Assembly (NCBI RefSeq): GCF_008801925.2
Contig: NZ_CP062803.1
Location: 3,410,001 to 3,474,000 of the forward strand
Source of the DNA: Cupriavidus basilensis
GTDB taxonomy: Bacteria > Pseudomonadota > Gammaproteobacteria > Burkholderiales > Burkholderiaceae
Reading direction: 5' to 3'
DNA length: 64,000 nucleotides
Shown here: positions 1 to 8,412 of the stretch, piece by piece
Layout of the letters: each line of letters opens with the position of its first letter
Position numbering within the stretch: the stretch's first letter is position 1
Position numbers and translations under genes: made by a program
The notes under the pieces: model-generated
Databases searched by the model: none
What the model was told of the DNA's origin: nothing
The model's input: only the letters and a program-made list of their open reading frames with translations

Positions 1-130
1 CGCGCTCGCCTTGCTCTGCGGCGGCCGTACCGAACGACAAGCCAATCGCGCGCGCCACATCACGCGTCAGGGTCTTGTCGACGATGCCACGGATATCGTA
101 GGCCTTGAAAATGGAAGGATCAGCTTGCAT
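1..130 (-). CDS. Phosphomannomutase/phosphoglucomutase, N-terminal fragment
   Basis: Only the first 43 codons lie in the window; the gene runs off the left edge. The minus-strand ATG is at 130-128. The peptide opens with the FKAYDIRG motif and continues IVDKTLT, the hallmark N-terminus of the alpha-D-phosphohexomutase family. These cytoplasmic enzymes interconvert mannose-6-phosphate and mannose-1-phosphate, and often the glucose equivalents. The product would feed the ManC enzyme encoded at 20235-21650, so it fits a GDP-mannose/GDP-fucose supply role for the polysaccharide locus. Whether it prefers mannose or glucose cannot be told from this fragment. It is divergent from the sugar transferase at 490. 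Confidence 0.82.
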   Translation of the reverse strand, partial: MQADPSIFKAYDIRGIVDKTLTRDVARAIGLSFGTAAAEQGER

Positions 131-489
131 GGGTCATCCTGTGTGTAGGCGGTAAAGCATGGGGCATTGCCGGGAGCGTTGCGAGCGGCCTTGCCAAAGC
201 CAATATTTTGCCGGATTGCGCTGAGTCCGGCAGTTTATAATCGCAAGGCTGTGCGGGAAATTCCGCATTTCAACCATCGCCTTCCGCCATCCGGCGCATT
301 TGGCACGCTCCGAAAAAGTGATCAAAACAACTCTTTTATATCTAATGCCATTGCGAACGCCTTTCGCTCGCGCTTGTCCCCTGCGTCAGGACTCGCTCCC
401 ATTGAGCGGTGGGACGTCCCTGGGGCCGGATTCCCGGAAAGGCCGGTCAATGCGGGTAGTACCGCACGCAGGCTAGTCCACCGATCACG
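131..489. promoter_or_regulatory. Divergent intergenic region with a candidate -10 box
   Basis: This 359-base stretch separates the phosphomannomutase (minus) from the sugar transferase (plus) and holds no convincing gene. A perfect TATAAT sits at 236-241 on the plus strand, but no good -35 hexamer lies at the usual distance, so the promoter call is tentative. A short GCCGGA/TCCGGC inverted repeat around 210-231 precedes it. The region is more AT-rich than its neighbours. A small frame here (167-493) has no recognisable features and is treated as chance. Confidence 0.35.
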
Positions 490-1806
490 ATGACGAAAAT
501 CGATAGCGTCCCCCCCCCTCCTCTTGGCCTGCGCGCCCAGGGTTCAGAAACGACGCGGCGAGCAAGCCGGATGCTGGCATGGGCGCTCCTTGGCCTGCTC
601 CTGTTCGCCTTGAACGCCGCATTGGCCGAGACCGCGCATCATGCCGGCTTTGTCACCAGCCTATTTACGCGCACACTCCTGTGGTCAGCCTTGCCCTACC
701 TGGTGGCCTTTGTGTTGCTACACCGATCGCTGCATCTGCCATCGATGGAAGGCAACAGCCTGGTCGGCCTTGCCGCTACGCTCCCCTACGGGGCACTGCT
801 GCTCAGCTTCGCGGCCTTCCATATCGAGTATTCGCGCGGTGCGCTTCTGATTGGCTACATCACTACCCTTGCCTGGATCTGGTTCGGATATCGCCGTTTT
901 GTTGGCAACTACATTCCCGTGTTCGGCTACACCGATCCCGGTGTACTTAAGCAGCTCGAAGATATCCTCAACATGCCTGGTGCGGCGCCCGCCAGCCAGA
1001 CACGGTTCGAGCACATCAACTCGCTGCAGGAAGCCATCCGCTGCGATGGCCTGATGCTCGATCGCAGCGCCACAGCGGACCCCGAGCGCACCCGGGCACT
1101 GGCACAGCTCAAGCTCAGCCACGTGCGCATGTACTCGGTGGAGCGGGTCGGCGAGATGCTGACCGCACGCGTGGGCCTGGCGCATATCGATGAGAACTTC
1201 CTTGATGACTATGCCGAACATTACCTCTACGGCTTCATTAAGCGACTGATCGATATTGCCGGCGCCCTGTGCCTGGCGCCATTCGCACTGCCGCTCGGAC
1301 TGCTCGTGGCCATCGCTGTACGCGCTGAGTCCCCCGGCCCGGCGTTGTTTCGGCAGCCGCGCGTAGGCGTGTTCGGCAAGCAGTTCGTCATGCTCAAGTT
1401 CCGCAGCATGACCTGCGAAGACAACGCTCCCGCCCGCTTCGCGGCGAAACAGGACCCGCGCGTCACCCGTGTGGGCCGCATCATCCGCAAATACCGGTTC
1501 GACGAAATCCCGCAACTTTGGAATGTACTGACCGGGGACATGAGCCTGATCGGCCCCCGTCCGGAGCAAGTGCCGATGGTCGAGCAGTTCGCGCAGAGCA
1601 TTGCCTACTATCCATATCGCCATCTCGTACGACCAGGACTCTCTGGCTGGGCGCAGGTTCAGCAGGGCTATGCGGGATCGCATGAAGAGACCGTCACCAA
1701 ACTCAGCTACGATTTGTACTATGTCAAGCACTGCTCGTTTGCACTCGACTTCCTGATTGCGGTCAAAACCTTGCGGACTTTGATGACGGGATACGGTGCC
1801 CGCTAA
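490..1806 (+). CDS. Polyprenyl-phosphate sugar-1-phosphate transferase (WbaP/PHPT type)
   Basis: This 438-residue inner-membrane enzyme probably starts polysaccharide assembly by moving a hexose-1-phosphate from a UDP-sugar to undecaprenyl phosphate. The first half has several hydrophobic segments (about 27-46, 55-75, 85-110, 115-130), then a soluble linker. The C-terminal bacterial sugar-transferase domain begins near residue 245 with a membrane hairpin. It then carries the family signatures SPGPALF, KFRSM, DEIPQLWNV and GDMSLIGPRPE. Length fits the full-length WbaP-like class. It leads a four-gene plus-strand operon and overlaps the next gene by one base (TAATG). The sugar it transfers (Gal, Glc or other) cannot be decided from sequence. 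Confidence 0.88.
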   Translation: MTKIDSVPPPPLGLRAQGSETTRRASRMLAWALLGLLLFALNAALAETAHHAGFVTSLFTRTLLWSALPYLVAFVLLHRSLHLPSMEGNSLVGLAATLPYGALLLSFAAFHIEYSRGALLIGYITTLAWIWFGYRRFVGNYIPVFGYTDPGVLKQLEDILNMPGAAPASQTRFEHINSLQEAIRCDGLMLDRSATADPERTRALAQLKLSHVRMYSVERVGEMLTARVGLAHIDENFLDDYAEHYLYGFIKRLIDIAGALCLAPFALPLGLLVAIAVRAESPGPALFRQPRVGVFGKQFVMLKFRSMTCEDNAPARFAAKQDPRVTRVGRIIRKYRFDEIPQLWNVLTGDMSLIGPRPEQVPMVEQFAQSIAYYPYRHLVRPGLSGWAQVQQGYAGSHEETVTKLSYDLYYVKHCSFALDFLIAVKTLRTLMTGYGAR

Positions 1807-2966
1807 TGTCGGATTTTCGGCTTCGCGCGCCCTCGCGCATCTTGCTGGTAACAACCGGTTTGCGCATGGGTGGTGCGGAACAACAGGTCGCGGCGCTCGC
1901 GCGTGAGTTTATCGCACGGGGCCGTCAGGTGGCGCTGGTCAGCCTGACCCCCGATTGCGAAGTGCCAATTTCGGATGCGGTCGAGCGCCTCATGCTCGAC
2001 ATGCACAAGACCCCGCTGTCCATGGCGCAGGCACTCCTGACCACGCGCCGATTCCTGCGGCGCTGGCAGCCGGACATCATTCACGCGCATATGTTCCATG
2101 CCAATCTCTTTGCACGATTGCTGACCAGAATTGCCCCTACGCCTCCGCTCATCTGTGCAGCCCACAGTTATTCCGAGGGCGGGTCGCAACGCATGCTAGC
2201 CTATCGGCTGACCGATCGCTGGTGCACCCTGACCACGCATGTGAGCGAAGGCAGCCGGGCCCACATGATTGAGACCGGCGCAGTCCGCGCCGATCGCATC
2301 GTGGTCGTGCACAACGGCATCGACACAGAACAGTTCCAACCGGACCCGCACCTGCGGGACCTGGCACGCGCCCAGCTCGGCGTCGATGCTGGCACTCGCC
2401 TTGTATTGAACATCGGCCGCCTGGTTCCGGAGAAGGCGCAATCCGTGCTGATCGACGCGTACCATCGGATGGAGCGGAGCCGGCCGACAACACTGCTGAT
2501 CGCAGGCGACGGCCCAGAACGCCCGGCGCTCGAGGCCCAGATCGCAAAACTAAAGCTTGCGCAGTCGGTCAGGTTGCTAGGCACCCGCAATGACATCCCG
2601 GCGCTATTGAACGCAGCTGACTTGTTCGTGCTGTCCTCCCGCGTGGAGGGCATGCCCCTCGTAGTGGGCGAGGCACTAGCGTGCGGGCGCCCGGTGGTGG
2701 CCACCGCGGCGCCCGGCGTGGCGGAACTGCTTGGTGATGCCGGCAACATCGTTCCCATTGATGATGTCGATGCCCTGGCGCGCGTCATGCAAGGCGCCCT
2801 GTCCGCCAGCCCCGGGACACGCGAGGACGAATCCACCCGACGTCAGCGCATCGCGTCCGGGTACAGCCTCTCGGCGGCCGCCGAGAGATGGCTAGCTCTA
2901 TACCAGCAATTGTTCAGTGCTGCCTCCGCGAACCAGGTCCACTCCGATCCATGCGGCGACGCATAG
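1806..2966 (+). CDS. Glycosyltransferase family 4 (GT-B fold)
   Basis: This is a 386-residue retaining glycosyltransferase, expected at the cytoplasmic face of the inner membrane, where it extends the lipid-linked glycan. Visible GT4 features are the N-terminal GLRMGGAEQQ loop, VVHNGID near the domain linker, the GDGPERP loop, and the EGMPLVVGEA segment matching the EX7E catalytic/nucleotide motif. It starts inside the stop of the sugar transferase (TAATG), which indicates translational coupling. It overlaps the flippase start by 16 bases. Donor and acceptor sugars are unknown. Confidence 0.86.
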   Translation: MSDFRLRAPSRILLVTTGLRMGGAEQQVAALAREFIARGRQVALVSLTPDCEVPISDAVERLMLDMHKTPLSMAQALLTTRRFLRRWQPDIIHAHMFHANLFARLLTRIAPTPPLICAAHSYSEGGSQRMLAYRLTDRWCTLTTHVSEGSRAHMIETGAVRADRIVVVHNGIDTEQFQPDPHLRDLARAQLGVDAGTRLVLNIGRLVPEKAQSVLIDAYHRMERSRPTTLLIAGDGPERPALEAQIAKLKLAQSVRLLGTRNDIPALLNAADLFVLSSRVEGMPLVVGEALACGRPVVATAAPGVAELLGDAGNIVPIDDVDALARVMQGALSASPGTREDESTRRQRIASGYSLSAAAERWLALYQQLFSAASANQVHSDPCGDA

Positions 2967-4198
2967 CAGGCAATCTGGTCTGGCTGTTACTCGACCGTGG
3001 CCTCCAAGTCATCGCCGGCATCTGCATCGTGGCCATGCTGGCAAGAGCACTGGGGGCGGAGGGCTTTGCCCACTTCCAGTATGCGCAGTCATTGGTCTAC
3101 ATCGGGGCTTCCGTCGCCCTGATCTGCGGCAGTGAGGTCGTGATACCGCGGCTTGTCGCCTCCCCCGACCCTGGGTTCCAGCACCGTCTGCTCGTTCATG
3201 TGTTCAGGTTGAGATTCGCCGCGGCCTGCGCGGGCTACCTGTTGATCTGCAGCTTCTTGGCCGCCAGCGGCCAGCCGCGCGAATCATGGCTCGCGGCGCT
3301 GATACTCGGCATTGGCATTTTGCTGCGCGAGCCGTTCGGGGTAGTAACAGCCTGGATGCAGGCTCATACGCGCAACCGCCCTGGCACGGTATTCAATCTG
3401 ATAGCTCTGGCCATCAAGGCAGGCACCGTCGCACTGCTGCTGGCGAGCGACGCGCACACAGCGCCGCCGTATGCAGTGGCCTTCGCGCTCGAGCCTGTCG
3501 TCATCGTCCTGTGCCTAGTCCTCTTTTACCGCTCGCAAACATCGACCAGGCCAGTCGCGCACGATCCGGATCTGATGCGCCACCTGTTCAATGAGGGCAC
3601 CCTGTTCTGGATCAGCTTCATGATGATGGTCGGCGCGCGTCGGATCGATCAGCTGATACTCAAGCCCATCGTGCCGCTTGGAGAATTGGGCGCCTATGCT
3701 GCTTCCATGCAGATCTTGGACAACTATGTCGCCATAGCGACCATTCTTGTGGCCGGCATCGCACCGCTCTATGTCTACTCGCAAAGCGATGTGCGCAAAA
3801 TGCGCCTCAATGTCCTGAAGCTCACGGTGGCCATGACCGCACTCGGGATGGCTGGCTCCGTCGTCATTGCGTTGATGGCGCCCTGGATCATTCACCTGCT
3901 TTACGGCTCCGCATTCGCCTCGGCCGCCGATTTGCTGCGCCTGAGCGCACTGGCCTCCTCTCTCGTCTTCACTGACGTTGGGCTCTCCGTGCTGGCAGTC
4001 TATTTGCGCAAACCAACTTGGATCGCCATCAAATGGGCGTTAGTCCTTGCCGTTACCGTCGCCGTTGACTTCCTGACTATTCCGCGCTTCGGTGCACGGG
4101 GTGCCATCCTGGGCTATGCCTTGGCCAACGCGCTGGCGGCAGCCTGCGGCGCCGTCATGTGGCTGCATGTCGCGCGCTCCGGCGAGGCCAGACCATGA
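2951..4198 (+). CDS. Wzx-like polysaccharide flippase (MOP superfamily)
   Basis: This 415-residue protein is almost entirely hydrophobic, with about 12-14 predicted membrane helices, as in the O-antigen/teichoic-acid flippase branch of the MOP exporters. It would move undecaprenyl-linked repeat units across the inner membrane. The start at 2951 (MRRRIAGN) is preferred over an upstream frame opening at 2888. It gives the normal short basic N-terminus before helix 1 and only a 16-base overlap with the previous GT4. The stop overlaps the next start (ATGA). No Wzy polymerase was recognised in this block, so either the pathway needs a polymerase elsewhere or the unit is not polymerised. The exact substrate is unknown. 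Confidence 0.78.
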   Translation: MRRRIAGNLVWLLLDRGLQVIAGICIVAMLARALGAEGFAHFQYAQSLVYIGASVALICGSEVVIPRLVASPDPGFQHRLLVHVFRLRFAAACAGYLLICSFLAASGQPRESWLAALILGIGILLREPFGVVTAWMQAHTRNRPGTVFNLIALAIKAGTVALLLASDAHTAPPYAVAFALEPVVIVLCLVLFYRSQTSTRPVAHDPDLMRHLFNEGTLFWISFMMMVGARRIDQLILKPIVPLGELGAYAASMQILDNYVAIATILVAGIAPLYVYSQSDVRKMRLNVLKLTVAMTALGMAGSVVIALMAPWIIHLLYGSAFASAADLLRLSALASSLVFTDVGLSVLAVYLRKPTWIAIKWALVLAVTVAVDFLTIPRFGARGAILGYALANALAAACGAVMWLHVARSGEARP

Positions 4199-5307
4199 CG
4201 TCTCGCCCGGCCATCTGCTTCCTGACGGGAACGCTCAATGCCTTCGCTGGAGCCGAACGTGTCACCGCGACGATCGCTAACGAACTCGCCGCGCGCGGAT
4301 ACCGCGTCCACATCCTCAGCCTCTGGGATCGAGGCTCCTGCTTCGCGCTCCATTCGGCAATTACACACGATGCCCTGTTTGACCAACGGCCATCTTTCAA
4401 ACGCGCATACCTGCAAACGGTACGTGGGATCCGACAGTATATTGTCCGGCATCGTGTTGACGTGCTCATCGACGTCGACACGATGCTGACGCTGTTTACC
4501 CTGCCAGCCACCTTCGGGCTACCCACGCGCCGCGTGTCCTGGGAACACTGCAACTTCGACCAGGACCTCGGGAAGCCGACACGCCGCCTTGCCAGGAGAC
4601 TTGCCGCACGCTTCAATGCCCGCGTGGTCGTGCTGACCGAGCGGGATAGGGCGCGCTGGCAATCCGCGCTCTCGTATCCGCACAACATCGTTGCCATTCC
4701 GAACCCGCTGCCTTTCGATCTACCAGACTCTCCTGCGTCGCGCTTGCACCCGACCGTGCTCGCAGTCGGGCGTCTCTCGCAAGCCAAGGGCTTTGACATA
4801 CTGCTGCGCGCCTGGAGCGAGGTTCGGCATGTCTACCCCGAGTGGAAATTGCAGATCGTGGGAGAAGGCGAAGAACGCGGCGCGCTTGAGAAACTACGCA
4901 GCGAACTAGGTCTGGAGCCAAGCGTAAGCTTGCCCGGCGCGCGCGCCGATATCGACGCAGCCTACCGAGATGCCAGCATCTTCTGCCTCAGTTCCAGGTA
5001 CGAAGGATTCGGGCTGGTCTTGCTGGAGGCCATGGCATTCGGCCTGCCCATTGTCTCCGCAGCATGCGAGACGGGGCCAAAAGCCCTGTTGGAAGATGGC
5101 GTTCAGGCGGTGATGGTACCGACGGACACCCCGCAGGCCCTGGCCCAAGCGTTGATACGAGTGATAGGTGACCCGCAGCTCCAGCAATCCCTGGCTGTAG
5201 CCGGTCGCGCGATGGCTGCAGGCTATGCGATCGGCCAGATAGTCGCGCAATGGGAAACGCTGCTCACCGTGCCGGCGGGCCAAACGGACAGCGGCATCAA
5301 GGCATAG
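4195..5307 (+). CDS. Glycosyltransferase family 4 (GT-B fold)
   Basis: This is a 370-residue GT4 enzyme and the last gene of the plus-strand block. The start at 4195 uses the ATGA overlap with the flippase stop. An in-frame upstream start at 4159 is less likely because it lies well inside the flippase gene. The N-terminal AGAERVTATIANEL segment is the Gly-rich acceptor-side loop. AVGRLSQAKGFD opens the donor domain, and EGFGLVLLEAMAFG is the EX7E motif. It resembles the GalNAc/glucosyl GT4 enzymes (GT4_AmsD-like group) of exopolysaccharide loci, but the sugar specificity is not readable. It converges on the WecA-like gene at 5333. Confidence 0.85.
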   Translation: MTSRPAICFLTGTLNAFAGAERVTATIANELAARGYRVHILSLWDRGSCFALHSAITHDALFDQRPSFKRAYLQTVRGIRQYIVRHRVDVLIDVDTMLTLFTLPATFGLPTRRVSWEHCNFDQDLGKPTRRLARRLAARFNARVVVLTERDRARWQSALSYPHNIVAIPNPLPFDLPDSPASRLHPTVLAVGRLSQAKGFDILLRAWSEVRHVYPEWKLQIVGEGEERGALEKLRSELGLEPSVSLPGARADIDAAYRDASIFCLSSRYEGFGLVLLEAMAFGLPIVSAACETGPKALLEDGVQAVMVPTDTPQALAQALIRVIGDPQLQQSLAVAGRAMAAGYAIGQIVAQWETLLTVPAGQTDSGIKA

Positions 5308-5332
5308 GTCGCTCTTTGAAAGCGCCAGCCAG

Positions 5333-6397
5333 CTAGCGGACACGCAGCCGCCGCGCCCAGCGTATGAAGACCCAGGCGCGACGCATGACCAGTAGGTGAA
5401 GCCCGGTGAAGCAAAGAAAAGCGACGAAGAGGATAGATTCCGGCACACCCAGTTTCCATGCGACTACGCCTACCAGGCCAAACAGAAAATTGCCGATTAG
5501 CAACGCCCAGACCGCTTGGTTGCTGCTCAAACCCAGGCGTAATAGCACGTGGTGCAGATGCGTACGGTCAGCAGAGAGCGGGTTTTTCCCCTGGATCGCC
5601 CGCCGCAGCACGACCGCGAGCAAATCGACGAGGATCAGGCCCACCACCCAGAGCATGACCACAGGCGGGACGTTGCGACCAGGGTTGTATTCGACCTGGG
5701 AGAGCTCGACGGCAAACCAACTGATGGCATACCCGAGCAACAAGCTCCCGGCGTCGCCAAGGAACACAAGCCGCCTGCGCAGGGGACTCGGCATATTGAA
5801 CACCAGGAAACCGATAATTGCCCCGCAGAGCATCAGGCAGATCCGGAATCCCGTGAGATTTCCGATATCCCGAGCCAGCCAGGCAAACCAACCAAACACG
5901 ATCAGCGACAGGCCGCCGGCGAGGCCATCCATGCCATCGGTCATGTTCATCGCGTTCACCACGGACAACACCGCCAGCAGCGTGAGTGGAATTCCCCAAT
6001 TGAAGAGAATCACGTCGCGCTTGCTCAGCAGGTCGCCGAGGGAATGGAGGAAGATCCCGCCCCAGGAGGTCATTAGGATGGCGGCGCAGAACTGAAATGC
6101 CAGCTTGGTCAGAGGGGAGACCCCTTTGAGGTCGTCAATGACGCCAACCACGGCAAGCAGCGTCAGGCCGACGTACAGCGGCGTGTAATGGTCCGGGCCG
6201 CGAATGAACATCGTTGTCGATATCCAAAGCGAGATCAGTATCGCGACACCGCCGACGAGCGGCGTCGCGTCGTCATGACGCTTGCGCCCCCCCGGATGAT
6301 CGAGCAACCCCCCCTTCGTCGCGAGCGGGCGCAATACCAGAATAGCCCCAGCGCTCAACATGGCGGAGATCGCCGGAACCCAGAATAATTCAAACAT
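5333..6397 (-). CDS. WecA/TagO-type undecaprenyl-phosphate HexNAc-1-P transferase
   Basis: This 354-residue polytopic membrane enzyme (about 11 helices) belongs to the MraY/WecA/WbpL family. It transfers a HexNAc-1-phosphate from UDP-sugar to undecaprenyl phosphate and so starts O-antigen synthesis. It has the catalytic VIDDLKG motif at residues 85-92 (Asp88-Asp89), the NAMNMTDGMDGLAGG loop at 148-162 that binds Mg and nucleotide, and a THLHHVLLRLG motif near residue 280. It is the downstream-most gene of the minus-strand block. The window therefore contains a second, chemically different initiating enzyme besides the WbaP-type one at 490. UDP-GlcNAc is the likely substrate by family, but FucNAc or QuiNAc remain possible. 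Confidence 0.88.
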   Translation of the reverse strand: MFELFWVPAISAMLSAGAILVLRPLATKGGLLDHPGGRKRHDDATPLVGGVAILISLWISTTMFIRGPDHYTPLYVGLTLLAVVGVIDDLKGVSPLTKLAFQFCAAILMTSWGGIFLHSLGDLLSKRDVILFNWGIPLTLLAVLSVVNAMNMTDGMDGLAGGLSLIVFGWFAWLARDIGNLTGFRICLMLCGAIIGFLVFNMPSPLRRRLVFLGDAGSLLLGYAISWFAVELSQVEYNPGRNVPPVVMLWVVGLILVDLLAVVLRRAIQGKNPLSADRTHLHHVLLRLGLSSNQAVWALLIGNFLFGLVGVVAWKLGVPESILFVAFLCFTGLHLLVMRRAWVFIRWARRLRVR

Positions 6398-6641
6398 AAG
6401 AAAGCTCGTGCGGAGACCCCTTCGGGCTTTTGTAGTTTTAGGAAGGCAATAACGGACGACACGTCACCTTCTCGCGTCCGGATGGGAAGCATTGCCCGAC
6501 GCAGCTTCTGGCGGAGTTTATCAAATGAGGAGGCGCTTCTGCACCCAACTGGCGTGTATGTTGCCATTGCGCGTCGGCCTTGCCGCAGGCAAGGAAGAGC
6601 GCGGTCTGCGCCGCGGCGCCCCTCCTCCCGCAGGACCGGCT

Positions 6642-7496
6642 TCAGCCTTGATCCAAGCTTTGAAGCAGGGTATGCACGACCTCGGCGGACGCTGCCTCGG
6701 ACATGCGGACGAAATACAGCTTATCCGCACGCGGCAGGGCCGCCAACAGGTCAACGGCCACGCGTGCTGCGGTCAAGCCGATCGCCCCGAGCGCATAAGG
6801 CAATTGACCACGCGCCAGGAAGCACTTGACCTGGGCCGCCAGAAGCGACCGCCGCGCCAGCAAGGTCTTGCGCAGGTCGAAGAACCCCTGCCGATAGCCC
6901 AACAAAACATCATCCAGGCAGGCGAATTGGCTCTGCGCATAGCTTCGCAGCAGGAGTTCCTGGTCTTCCGCCCGTCTCACTTCCGGGAATAGGTAGCGAT
7001 GCCTGACAAACCACTCGCGCCGCCCCATCCATCCCGGATGGGGCAACGGTATGCCTCGCCACGGCCTGGCGCACAGAGCCTCATGAGAGCCAGCAAACGG
7101 CAGCAGGCCCACGACATCACCGTCATTCCGAAAGACTACAGCCCGGCACCCGACCAGATCCACCTCCTCATGTGCATTCAGGAACGCAACTTGCTTGGCC
7201 AGACGCTCGGGAAAGCAGACATCGTCCGCGTCCATCCGGGCAATGTAACGCCCGCGCGTCAATTCGATGCCTTGGTTCAGACGCTGGGCGAGTCCCAGCC
7301 TTCGGCCATCCTGGACGACACGGATTCGCGAGTCATCCAGCGCGAGCGCGACCCCCACGGTATTATCGCTAGAACCATCGTCGAGCAAAAGCAGTTCAAA
7401 ATCTGCAAACGTCTGATTCAGCAGCGATCGCAGCGCAACGCCTAGGGTCTTTTCGGCATTCCAGGCCGGTAGCAGGATCGAGACTAATGGGGACAT
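6642..7496 (-). CDS. Glycosyltransferase family 2 (GT-A fold)
   Basis: This is a 284-residue inverting glycosyltransferase. The N-terminus reads VSILLPAWNAEKTL, followed by LLLDDGSSDNT and the metal-binding ARMDADD (DXD) motif near residue 90. This is the usual order of a GT-A domain. The C-terminal part has one modest hydrophobic stretch and is otherwise unremarkable. It lies 244 bases upstream (in transcription direction) of the WecA-type gene and just downstream of a decayed methyltransferase gene. It is likely a peripheral membrane enzyme extending the lipid-linked glycan. The sugar is unknown. Confidence 0.85.
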   Translation of the reverse strand: MSPLVSILLPAWNAEKTLGVALRSLLNQTFADFELLLLDDGSSDNTVGVALALDDSRIRVVQDGRRLGLAQRLNQGIELTRGRYIARMDADDVCFPERLAKQVAFLNAHEEVDLVGCRAVVFRNDGDVVGLLPFAGSHEALCARPWRGIPLPHPGWMGRREWFVRHRYLFPEVRRAEDQELLLRSYAQSQFACLDDVLLGYRQGFFDLRKTLLARRSLLAAQVKCFLARGQLPYALGAIGLTAARVAVDLLAALPRADKLYFVRMSEAASAEVVHTLLQSLDQG

Positions 7497-7551
7497 GCCT
7501 AATATTGTTTACGAAGCCAAGACAAAGCGAGCAGGCCAACCTTAAAAGTGA

Positions 7552-8344
7552 TCATTTCAGCATGGCGAAGCAATCAAGGTTGCCCATGCCCCAACCATCG
7601 GCCATTCCGCTGAGCGGCTGAGAATGAACGGCAAGTTTAGCGTCGGCGGCATGCTCTCGCTTCAATTGTGCAGACACATCGCTGCGATTGCCCGTATTGA
7701 GCGCCCAATCGCTGTCGGGATGCAGCGCGCATAGTCGCGACCACCAGCTTGTCGAAGTTCACCACGGGATCGAATGGAGTAGATCAGGGTAACTGATTGA
7801 TCGGCAATCATGGGTAAGCTATTACCGTCCGTCATATCGTAGTAAAACAAACAACTACCGTGCCGCCGGCCAAAGTGCTTCCGGCACGGCTCGATTCAGG
7901 TACTAATAACGTCGACAAGATGAATGGTACGCACCTTGCAACGCAGGGATTCTGTGTTACGGTCATGCTCCGGAGCCAGTTCCAGGACGTGGTCAAAATC
8001 CAGATCACGAATGTTCGGTTCGATCACTTTTTCCGCTGGCTGGCAATGTAAGGCCCGGCATCGTCGTAGTAGCCACCGGTCGTGTATGCGTCCCGGCACT
8101 GAATGATGGCCTCGCACCGTACGATGGATGTCATAGAGCATTCTTCCGATCTCGCGCACGAATACGGTCACCGCGTGCCGCCGCGATGCAGTTCATACGC
8201 ATAGATCTGCACTACGGTTGTCGGCGGCAGTCTGCCGATTTGCTCCTGGGTGTGGTTCAGCCAGGTGAGTACGTCATCGTCCCGCGCCCGCTCAGGCAGA
8301 TATCCGGCCACGTTCAGGATTAACCGCTTCGCATATCCAAGCAT
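7552..8344 (-). pseudogene. Decayed class I SAM-dependent methyltransferase
   Basis: No open frame covers this stretch, but pieces in different minus-strand frames line up as one methyltransferase. From ATG 8344 a 58-codon frame ends in YELHRGGTR and a stop. Then come MLYDIHRTVRG and, one frame over, YTTGGYYDDAGPYIASQ. Next are KVIEPNIRDLDFDHVLELAP, which is the SAM-binding motif I region, and VRTIHLVDV. Further fragments are YDMTDGNSLPMIADQSVT, DSDWALNTGNRSDVSAQL and a closing GWGMGNLDCFAML with stop at 7552. At least four frame changes or stops are needed to join them. Such enzymes O-methylate sugars in polysaccharide loci, so a former glycan modification has probably been lost. Family assignment is by eye. 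Confidence 0.72.
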
Positions 8345-8412
8345 CACTGCTCCTTTTGACTATGGGTCAATGAGACAGAAGACTCAGCCATGTGCGACCA
8401 GTGAAGAGAATC

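Noticed and set aside
167..493. A 108-codon frame before the sugar transferase
   Set aside because: It has no ribosome-binding site, runs into the next gene start, and its composition is non-coding.
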